DNA of 64,000 nucleotides from Bacillus sp. X1(2014) (GTDB lineage: Bacteria > Bacillota > Bacilli > Bacillales_B > DSM-18226): NCBI RefSeq assembly GCF_007678255.1, contig NZ_VEED01000008.1, forward strand, positions 62,001 to 126,000, written 5' to 3'. The position numbers and the translations under genes were made by a program. The notes beneath the pieces were generated by a model. It made no database searches. It was not told where the DNA came from and saw only the letters and a program-made list of their open reading frames with translations. Shown piece after piece: positions 8,506 through 15,272 of the stretch; positions within the stretch are counted from its first letter, which is position 1, and every line of letters starts with the position of its first letter.

Positions 8506-9921
8506 ATGAATTTATTTAGAAAAAAATTAATTCAGGACCTCATTCAAGAAGCTGGAAAAAAAGATGTAGTCTTAAAGAAAGATTTAGGGGCATTTGATTT
8601 ATCCATGCTTGGAATTGGGGCTATTATAGGAACAGGAATATTTGTACTAACAGGGGTCGCTGCCGCAGAACATGCAGGGCCAGCACTTATTTTATCTTTT
8701 ATCCTATCTGGACTAGCTTGTGTTTTTGCCGCCCTTTGTTATGCGGAATTTGCTTCTGCGGTTCCAGTATCGGGAAGTGCGTATACCTATAGTTACGCAA
8801 CATTTGGTGAGATCATTGCCTGGATATTGGGATGGGATTTAATCTTAGAATATGGATTAGCTTGCTCTGCGGTTGCAAGTGGATGGTCCGGCTATTTACA
8901 AGGATTGCTCGAAGGGTTTGGTATTCATTTTCCTAAAGCATTAACTAGTGCGTATGATCCGGCAAACGGAACATTTATCGATGTTCCGGCCATCCTAATC
9001 GTACTAATTCTTACATTACTACTTACACAAGGTGTAAAGAAATCCGCTCGATTTAATACGATTATGGTAATTATTAAACTGGCAGTAGTGTTATTGTTTA
9101 TTGGTGTAGGTGCTTGGTATGTAAAGCCTGCAAACTGGACACCATTTATGCCATTTGGTTTCTCAGGTGTTACAGCTGGTGCAGCAACCGTATTTTTTGC
9201 TTATATTGGTTTTGATGCTGTAGCGACTGCAGCTGAAGAAGTAAAAAATCCGCAAAAGAATATGCCAATAGGTATTATTGCATCCTTACTAGTTTGTACC
9301 GTGTTATATATTATTGTTTCTGGAATTTTAACTGGTATTGTTCCTTATCAAGAATTAGGTGTGAAAAATCCTGTTGCATTTGCACTTAATTATATTCATC
9401 AGGATTGGGTAGCAGGTTTTATTTCATTAGGTGCGATTGCAGGTATCACCACTGTATTATTGGTTATGCTCTATGGACAATCTCGTTTATTTTATGCAAT
9501 CAGCCGTGATGGGCTCTTACCAAAAGTATTTTCTAAGGTTGATAAGAAGAAGCAGACACCAATGGCGAATTCATGGATTACTTGTTTACTAGTTTCGATT
9601 TTTGCTGGATTCATTCCGTTGAATAAACTGGCAGAGTTAACAAACATCGGTACGTTATTTGCCTTTATGACGGTGGCAGTTGGAATTCTATTTCTCCGTA
9701 AAAACAAGCAAGCACCAAAAACTGGATTCCGTGTTCCATTTGTACCATATATTCCGATTCTAGCTTTTGTATTCTGTGGATACTTAGCGCTTCAATTACC
9801 AAAAACAACGTGGATTAGTTTTGGAGTGTGGCTTGTGATTGGATTATTGGTCTATTTTGGATATGGGCGAAAACATTCAATCCTAAATAATACTGTAGAA
9901 CAAATGAAAAAAGTTAGCTAG
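8506..9921 (+). CDS. APC-superfamily amino acid permease (YfnA-like)
   Basis: A 471-residue, roughly 12-helix transporter. The CAT-type N terminus includes LGAFDLSMLGIGAIIGTGIFVLTG, shortened here to IGAIIGTGIFVLTG, and is followed by PAGS-like and GFDAVATAAEEVKNPQ motifs typical of the APC family. The ATG has GGAGG upstream. It is monocistronic: an AT-rich promoter region with direct repeats precedes it and a terminator follows. It resembles B. subtilis YfnA. Substrate specificity cannot be read from the sequence. Confidence 0.82.
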   Translation: MNLFRKKLIQDLIQEAGKKDVVLKKDLGAFDLSMLGIGAIIGTGIFVLTGVAAAEHAGPALILSFILSGLACVFAALCYAEFASAVPVSGSAYTYSYATFGEIIAWILGWDLILEYGLACSAVASGWSGYLQGLLEGFGIHFPKALTSAYDPANGTFIDVPAILIVLILTLLLTQGVKKSARFNTIMVIIKLAVVLLFIGVGAWYVKPANWTPFMPFGFSGVTAGAATVFFAYIGFDAVATAAEEVKNPQKNMPIGIIASLLVCTVLYIIVSGILTGIVPYQELGVKNPVAFALNYIHQDWVAGFISLGAIAGITTVLLVMLYGQSRLFYAISRDGLLPKVFSKVDKKKQTPMANSWITCLLVSIFAGFIPLNKLAELTNIGTLFAFMTVAVGILFLRKNKQAPKTGFRVPFVPYIPILAFVFCGYLALQLPKTTWISFGVWLVIGLLVYFGYGRKHSILNNTVEQMKKVS

Positions 9922-9933
9922 AGATAAATAGTA

Positions 9934-9967
9934 GAAGGGCTTACCACGAGTAAGTCCTTTTTTTTTG
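9934..9967 (+). terminator. Terminator after the amino acid permease
   Basis: AAGGGCTTAC / GTAAGTCCTT stem with a CACGA loop (one G-T pair), followed by a T run. Confidence 0.82.
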
Positions 9968-9984
9968 TGGATTATATCGAAATA

Positions 9985-9991
9985 TGTCGAA
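9985..9991 (+). promoter_or_regulatory. Exact Spo0A box (TGTCGAA) upstream of the sensor kinase
   Basis: TGTCGAA matches the 0A-box core. A second TCGAAA lies 10 bases upstream. The site is about 110 bases before the start of a sporulation-kinase-like gene, so Spo0A control is plausible. A 7-base match can arise by chance. Confidence 0.4.
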
Positions 9992-10100
9992 ATTCATCGG
10001 TTTTACAAAAATGATGTCTTTTAAGTGAAAGAAAGATGATAAAATAAGAGCATGATTTTTATAACAACTTTTCACGTGAACATATATAAGGAGAAACTAC

Positions 10101-11348
10101 ATGAAAGAAGGCTTCCAGACTACTAAGCTCATTTTTGAAGAAAAGAAGGCAAGTATTCTATTTTTATGGTTGTTTAATTTATTGTATTATTCGTTTGATA
10201 TTTTTTATTATTGGATAAGGCCGAAAATAAATAAGCAAGCAAGTATTTTTGATACAGATGAAGTTGGTTTGGGTGTATGGCTATACATTTTAATTTTCTG
10301 TATGCTGCCACTTTCTATCTATTTTATTAAAAAGGGGAATCCTTACGTAGTAAAATACATCTATATTATAGGATATATTGGTATTAATATGGTTGATAGC
10401 CTAATGACCTATTTAGGATCAACAGCCTCATTCGGTTCGGGGAATATTGTTGAGGTATTATTTCTCCTATTCTGCCCAATTTTTGTAAATAAAAATTATT
10501 TCTGGGTTGTTTCACTTGGGATGATTGGGAAAGAAATTTTGTTGGGAGTAATTCTGCGGGATTTAAACGTTTTAGTTCCAACTGTTATATATATTATCTT
10601 ATCTTTGATCGCCTATATTTTATTAGTTCGGTTTCATTCATATATTCAAACCTTGACGAAAGTCTATGAAGAACTACGACATAAAGAAAAATTAGCTGTA
10701 GTTGGTCAAATGGCTGCTGCTATTGGTCATGAAATTCGAAATCCCTTATCTTCATTACGGGGGTTTACACAATTGCAGCAAGAACGATACCCAAACACCA
10801 ATGATTATTATCCAATTATGATTCAGGAAATTGACCGGATCAATACAATTGTTCATGATCTGATGTATCTTGGTAAACCAAGAGTTATTAATTTTGAAAA
10901 AGCAAGTATTGAAGAAGTAGTTGCCTATACATTATCGATTACGCAACAGCAAGCGGAGAGACAAGGAGTCACTGTAGAGACAATTATGGCAGGGCCATTA
11001 CCACCTGTCGAATGTGATGAAAAGCAACTAAAGCAAGTGTTTATCAATTTGATAAAAAATGCAATTGAAGCCATGCCAGATGGCGGCAGGATAGAAATCC
11101 GTGTTCAAGTAATAGAAAAACAGAAAATGGTTGTTTCTATTCAAGATGAGGGTAGTGGAATTAAAGATGAGAACATCTTAAATCTTGGTGAACCATTTTT
11201 CACGACAAAAGCAGATGGAACTGGTTTAGGTTTAATGGTTACGAATCAAATCATTAAGGATCACAATGGTGAACTGAATATAGATAGTAAGATCAATAAA
11301 GGGACTCGAGTAATTGTATCTTTGCCGATCCTACAAATAGTTAAATAG
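10101..11348 (+). CDS. Membrane sensor histidine kinase, sporulation-kinase type
   Basis: 415 residues. About six membrane helices fill residues 18-178, then a HisKA domain with the phospho-acceptor in MAAAIGHEIRNPLSS (His210) and an HATPase domain (FINLIKNAIEAMP, DEGSGI, GTGLGLMV). The kinase core resembles Bacillus sporulation kinases such as KinB. The membrane domain is clearly homologous to that of the downstream HD-GYP protein (shared SGNIVEVLFLL / SGNVVEIFLLL and LLVRFHSY / LLVRFQGY). No response regulator gene is adjacent, which suits an orphan kinase feeding the Spo0A phosphorelay. Confidence 0.85.
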   Translation: MKEGFQTTKLIFEEKKASILFLWLFNLLYYSFDIFYYWIRPKINKQASIFDTDEVGLGVWLYILIFCMLPLSIYFIKKGNPYVVKYIYIIGYIGINMVDSLMTYLGSTASFGSGNIVEVLFLLFCPIFVNKNYFWVVSLGMIGKEILLGVILRDLNVLVPTVIYIILSLIAYILLVRFHSYIQTLTKVYEELRHKEKLAVVGQMAAAIGHEIRNPLSSLRGFTQLQQERYPNTNDYYPIMIQEIDRINTIVHDLMYLGKPRVINFEKASIEEVVAYTLSITQQQAERQGVTVETIMAGPLPPVECDEKQLKQVFINLIKNAIEAMPDGGRIEIRVQVIEKQKMVVSIQDEGSGIKDENILNLGEPFFTTKADGTGLGLMVTNQIIKDHNGELNIDSKINKGTRVIVSLPILQIVK

Positions 11349-11406
11349 TTCTACAATTATACAAAATTCCTCAAAATAACATGTTACAAGGGTAATATGA
11401 ATGATA

Positions 11407-11412
11407 TATAAT
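11407..11412 (+). promoter_or_regulatory. Candidate -10 for the HD-GYP / peptide / protease unit
   Basis: TATAAT lies in the 191-base gap after the kinase gene, about 128 bases before the HD-GYP start. The -35 (TTACAA, 11384-11389, spacing 17) is weak. It suggests the HD-GYP gene begins its own transcript. Confidence 0.4.
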
Positions 11413-11539
11413 GTAGAGGAATACAGAAAGTTAAAAGATTTTGTCGTTAAATGCCTTGCTAATAAGATAGTCAACACCTATTCTTATAGAATTAACTAAA
11501 TTAGTAGGGCTCTTGTGTGTTATACACCTGGAGGATTAT

Positions 11540-12682
11540 ATGATACCGAATCAAGAGCAACGAACCATAAAATGGTTTCTGATATGTTTCTATATTATTT
11601 TAATAGGCTATGATTTTTTTTACTATTATCTTTTACCCGAGTTTGTAAAAGATAAGCCTAATGAAGTTGGTGTACCCAGTTTTTTTTGGTATTTTAACTA
11701 TGTAGTATTATTAATATTGATACCTATCATGTACTACTTAAGTAAGATGAATAAGCAATCCATGATTAAATTTGTCTTCATTACCTGCTATCTAGTAACT
11801 GCTTTCACTGTTGATATTTTAAGCTATTACAATAGAGGCGATAAATACTCCAGCGGTAATGTTGTAGAGATATTTTTGCTGTTAACATTACCTCTTTTCC
11901 TTAGTAAAAGATACTTCTGGTTAGTGAGTTTTGGGATGATCATAAAATATACTCTTACTAGTATTATTTTAGATAATTCTTTTCTTATCGTTCCAATTGT
12001 ACTTATCGTTATTTTATCTATTGTGTCTTTCCTTTTATTAGTCCGCTTCCAAGGTTATGTCAAAGCAATAAGTACATCGTATGATAATCAACTGCAGGGG
12101 ATTGTTAAAGGGGTAATAGCTACCCTTGAACTGAAGGACCCCTACACAAGGGGACATAGTGAACGTGTTGCTAGTTATGCCCTTTTATTAGCTCAAGAAT
12201 TAGGGGGACTTTCAAAAGAAGAACAAAAATCCTTTTATTATGCATGCCTGCTCCACGATATAGGTAAAGTTCATATTCCAGATCAAATCCTAATGAAACC
12301 TGAAAAATTAACAAATGAAGAGTTTGAGATTATTAAATCACATCCAGGTGTAGGGGCCGAAGCAGTTCAAAATGTTGAGGGAATTAAGGAAAGTATTTGT
12401 GTAATTCGTTCTCATCATGAACGTTGGGATGGTAAAGGATATCCTGATCAATTAAAGGGGAATGAAATTCCAATACTGGCGAGAGTAGCCTCGGTTGCAG
12501 ATGCGTTTGATGCCATGACATCATCAAGATCCTATCGAGCGGCAATGCCGGTAGAAGAGGCCTATCAACGTATTATTGAAGGAAATGGTTCTCAATTTGA
12601 TCCGACGCTTGTGGAAGTCTTTAAAAAAGTATTCCCAGCTTGGGTTGAATTCCATAATAGATATCCATGGGCTAAAAAGTGA
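11540..12682 (+). CDS. HD-GYP domain protein (c-di-GMP phosphodiesterase type) with membrane sensor
   Basis: 380 residues from ATG 11540, chosen because GGAGG sits 5 bases upstream; a TTG at 11513 would only add a short unrelated tail. Six predicted helices span residues 10-170, then an HD-GYP domain: GHSERV, LLHDIGK (HD at 239-240), HHERWDGKGYP (GYP near 300-302) and ADAFDAMTS. All expected catalytic residues are present, so c-di-GMP hydrolysis is likely. The membrane half matches the neighbouring histidine kinase and not standard HD-GYP partners. The CWWC peptide gene starts 23 bases after its stop. Confidence 0.86.
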   Translation: MIPNQEQRTIKWFLICFYIILIGYDFFYYYLLPEFVKDKPNEVGVPSFFWYFNYVVLLILIPIMYYLSKMNKQSMIKFVFITCYLVTAFTVDILSYYNRGDKYSSGNVVEIFLLLTLPLFLSKRYFWLVSFGMIIKYTLTSIILDNSFLIVPIVLIVILSIVSFLLLVRFQGYVKAISTSYDNQLQGIVKGVIATLELKDPYTRGHSERVASYALLLAQELGGLSKEEQKSFYYACLLHDIGKVHIPDQILMKPEKLTNEEFEIIKSHPGVGAEAVQNVEGIKESICVIRSHHERWDGKGYPDQLKGNEIPILARVASVADAFDAMTSSRSYRAAMPVEEAYQRIIEGNGSQFDPTLVEVFKKVFPAWVEFHNRYPWAKK

Positions 12683-12705
12683 GAATAACTTAAGGAGGTG
12701 GACCA

Positions 12706-12777
12706 ATGAAAATCCGTAAGCTAAAGAAAGTAAAGACGACTTGCTGGTGGTGTCCATATGTAGGAATTAAACCTTAA
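12706..12777 (+). CDS. 23-residue CWWC peptide, candidate precursor of a modified or signalling peptide
   Basis: A short open frame with a strong site (AAGGAGGTGG, 5 bases before ATG). The N-terminal half is very basic (MKIRKLKKVK) and the C-terminal half is the compact core TTCWWCPYVGIKP. There is no hydrophobic signal sequence. It lies between the HD-GYP gene and a PqqD-like/M50 membrane protease gene, with a hairpin after its stop. Basic leader, Cys/Trp-rich core and an adjacent protease with a peptide-binding domain are the usual signs of a RiPP precursor or peptide pheromone. No modification enzyme such as a radical SAM protein is nearby. Coding status and role are inferred. Confidence 0.6.
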   Translation: MKIRKLKKVKTTCWWCPYVGIKP

Positions 12778-12784
12778 GGAGGAT

Positions 12785-12814
12785 GGATGTTAGCAAATGC
12801 TAGCATCCTTCTTT
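12785..12814 (+). terminator. Hairpin between the peptide and protease genes, partial terminator
   Basis: GGATGTTAGC / GCTAGCATCC stem (one G-T pair) with an AAAT loop, followed by TTCTTT. The short T tract suggests partial read-through, which would give more peptide transcript than protease transcript. Confidence 0.6.
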
Positions 12815-12846
12815 AATAGGTCAAATACAAGTAAAAGGGTGTTGAA

Positions 12847-14040
12847 ATGGGAATTACGCTCGATTCACGTCTATTGTTGGTTCCAATTATCATTCGTAAG
12901 GATAAAAAAAATTACATCATCGAGGATACACTCTCTGGTGATTTTTACGAAATGCCCATAGTTTGTGTTGAGGCTATCAATTTAATTAATCAAGGTGAAC
13001 AAATTGGAGAGGTTGAACGGACACTTAAGAAGAACTATCCCACAGAAGTAATTGACCTCCTTGATTTTGCTGAACAGCTTTTAGAACTGGAACTTGTTGA
13101 TGAAATTGATGGGGTGAAGCTTGAAAAAAGGCAACCACCCAAGGAAGGTTTCGGAATATTAAGGATTCCACCTAAGTTGGGACAATTGTTTTTTAATAAG
13201 TTTACTTACCCTATATATGTATGTTTATTTGTTATAAATCCAATACTTTTTGCAATTCATCCTTCTTTATTCCCTCATCATAAAGACATATTTGTTTTTG
13301 ATATTATGGTACTAAACGTAATACTTTGGATGGCGTTTACATTTATTTTAGTTCTGGTTCACGAGCTAGGTCATGTTTTGGCCATGAGAGCACATAACCT
13401 GCCGACAAAAGTGGAAGTTAGCCATCGTTTATTTTTTGTTGTCCTAGAAACCGATATGTCATCCGTCTGGAAGCTAGCACCTAAGGACCGAAATATTCTA
13501 TTTCTTTCGGGTCTTTGTTTCGATACAGTCCTTCTATTTATTGCTCTTATTAGTCAATTGATGTTTCCGAATATTACAGGTATTACCGATGGTTTAATGA
13601 ATTTAGCTATTTTTGATATTGTTATTAGAATCATATTTCAATTCTGTTTTTATATGAAGACTGATTTATACTACGTCTTTGAAAATGTGTCTGGATGTTA
13701 TAATTTAATGGAGAATGCCCAACAGAAAATTAGAAATCATATTTCATTTCTAAAATCTAAAAAGAGTGAAGAAGTTGTTTTTTTAGATGAGAAAAAGATT
13801 GTGTTTCTTTATTCAATCTTTTATTTTCTTGGAGTAGCAATTACGATATTTTTATTTTTCAAATATTATATTCCAGAAATCATCCTTGCTGGAAAGCAAT
13901 TACTTCCAGGGTTTGGACGTTTGCCAACAAGTTTAGCTTTTTGGGATGCAGTACTTTTCTCACTTCAAGTTGGAATCTTCCTGCTATTACTTTTGTATTC
14001 TTGGCGAAAAAAATACACTCAAAATAAGCTCAGTAACTAA
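12847..14040 (+). CDS. PqqD-like domain fused to M50 membrane zinc metalloprotease (YydH-like)
   Basis: 397 residues. The first ~90 residues resemble a PqqD/RiPP recognition element (IIEDTLSGDFYEMP...LLDFAEQLLELELV). A multi-pass M50 protease follows, with the zinc motif HELGH at 172-176 and a likely third ligand in MKTDLYY (Asp273). About six to seven membrane helices are visible. Proteins of this layout, such as B. subtilis YydH of the epipeptide locus, act on ribosomal peptides. The gene lies 69 bases after the CWWC peptide gene, which suggests that peptide as substrate. No radical SAM partner is seen in the window. Confidence 0.75.
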   Translation: MGITLDSRLLLVPIIIRKDKKNYIIEDTLSGDFYEMPIVCVEAINLINQGEQIGEVERTLKKNYPTEVIDLLDFAEQLLELELVDEIDGVKLEKRQPPKEGFGILRIPPKLGQLFFNKFTYPIYVCLFVINPILFAIHPSLFPHHKDIFVFDIMVLNVILWMAFTFILVLVHELGHVLAMRAHNLPTKVEVSHRLFFVVLETDMSSVWKLAPKDRNILFLSGLCFDTVLLFIALISQLMFPNITGITDGLMNLAIFDIVIRIIFQFCFYMKTDLYYVFENVSGCYNLMENAQQKIRNHISFLKSKKSEEVVFLDEKKIVFLYSIFYFLGVAITIFLFFKYYIPEIILAGKQLLPGFGRLPTSLAFWDAVLFSLQVGIFLLLLLYSWRKKYTQNKLSN

Positions 14041-14072
14041 ATGTGACAGACATTTGTCTAAAATAACATTTC

Positions 14073-14110
14073 TAGGGGTTTTTTCCCCCCAATAATGGGG
14101 GAACTCCCTG
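14073..14110. promoter_or_regulatory. Candidate NreC-type boxes upstream of the nitrate reductase operon
   Basis: GGGGG-AACT-CCCTG (14097-14110) resembles the staphylococcal NreC pattern TAGGG-N4-CCCTA, and a TAGGG half-site lies at 14073-14077. An NreC-like regulator is encoded at the far end of the same cluster. The distance to a promoter is unclear, so this is tentative. Confidence 0.35.
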
Positions 14111-14118
14111 ATATTTAT

Positions 14119-14172
14119 AACACTGCCGTTTTTCTTACAATTAGAGTATGAAAAAACGGTAGTGTTATTTTT
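14119..14172 (+). terminator. Strong hairpin just before the nitrate reductase operon
   Basis: AACACTGCCGTTTTTC pairs almost perfectly with GAAAAAACGGTAGTGTT, followed by ATTTTTATTT. It ends only about 10 bases before the ribosome site of the next gene. It either ends the protease transcript or forms an attenuator in the nitrate reductase leader. Confidence 0.65.
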
Positions 14173-14189
14173 ATTTAGGAGGAACTCCA

Positions 14190-15272
14190 ATGGAATCCAA
14201 TATTTCAATAACTAAAAAACAAGAGAGATCGGTCAATGATGCGTTTGCATCTCATTTTGCTAAATCAATGTTTCTGACGGTTGTTGGACTTGCGATTTTA
14301 ACGTTTATCGGTACAAGAATGTTTACACATGTTGACTTAAATCTATATGGATATATGGTAGGAACCATTGTATTTATCGGGGGATTTTTCTACCGCTTTA
14401 TTGCATGGGGAGAAAGACCGCCAACCAAAATTTTTATCAAAAAAGGCTTAAAACTATTATTTCGAAAAAGTACACCTAAAACTGCTGTAAATCATTTAGC
14501 TATTTATGATTTCATCCGGAATCGTGGGATGTACCGCTGGGTACAGCACATTTTAATCGGTTGGGGCTGTGTCCTTGCGTGCTTGGTAACCTTCCCGCTC
14601 GTGTTCAGCTGGATGTATTTTACGATGGAAGACAATGGCTACTATACAATCGTGTTATTTGGAATGAATGTAATGAACGTGAAAGCAGATGGAATCATTG
14701 CTTGGTTATCCTATAACGCACTTAATATTGCTGCGATTATGGTTACAGCTGGAGTATGTATGGCACTAAACCGCCGCTTAAAAAACATGCAAGCCAGAGC
14801 AGAACAAAAGTTTATGTACGATTTCTTACCGCTGTATCTATTATTGTTTATTTCCGTTACTGGACTATTATTAACGGTCCAAAACGTATTCCTACATGGC
14901 TGGATGCAGCCGCAAATGTCACTGATTCATCAATTTTCAGTTATTGTGACACTCATATACCTTCCATTCGGAAAACTTGCTCATATTCCATTCCGTCCAA
15001 TGAGTGTATTTGCAAGAAATTACCGTGAGCATTATGGAGAACAGCATATGAAGGAATGTAAAGTATGCGGCGATCATTTTGTATCAGTGGAACAATCGAA
15101 TGATGTCATTCAAGTTTTAGGTGTCAATGAAATGGAATTTAATATGCAGGATGGTTTTAATCTTGCAGAACTATGTCTGCCTTGTCGCAGAAAATATAGA
15201 ATCTCAAGATTCTCAGGCTTCGCAACACATCAAATTAAGGTCAAGGAGGCAAACCAGAATGCAAAGGGATAA
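14190..15272 (+). CDS. Membrane subunit of a nitrate reductase-like complex
   Basis: A 360-residue protein with about seven membrane helices, several carrying histidines (VQHILIGWG, SLIHQFSVI, KLAHIPF), which suits a haem-b quinol-oxidising subunit. The C-terminal soluble tail has two CxxC pairs (CKVCGDHF and CLPCRRKY), as in a zinc ribbon or rubredoxin-like knuckle. The gene overlaps the catalytic subunit gene by 14 bases and heads the operon. It probably passes electrons from menaquinol to the iron-sulfur proteins. It is not a typical NarI; the exact family was not identified. Confidence 0.65.
   Translation: MESNISITKKQERSVNDAFASHFAKSMFLTVVGLAILTFIGTRMFTHVDLNLYGYMVGTIVFIGGFFYRFIAWGERPPTKIFIKKGLKLLFRKSTPKTAVNHLAIYDFIRNRGMYRWVQHILIGWGCVLACLVTFPLVFSWMYFTMEDNGYYTIVLFGMNVMNVKADGIIAWLSYNALNIAAIMVTAGVCMALNRRLKNMQARAEQKFMYDFLPLYLLLFISVTGLLLTVQNVFLHGWMQPQMSLIHQFSVIVTLIYLPFGKLAHIPFRPMSVFARNYREHYGEQHMKECKVCGDHFVSVEQSNDVIQVLGVNEMEFNMQDGFNLAELCLPCRRKYRISRFSGFATHQIKVKEANQNAKG

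Noticed and set aside
15121..15258. Longer start for the nitrate reductase catalytic subunit
   Set aside because: It lies inside the upstream membrane-subunit gene in another frame; ATG 15259 has a clear AAGGAGG.
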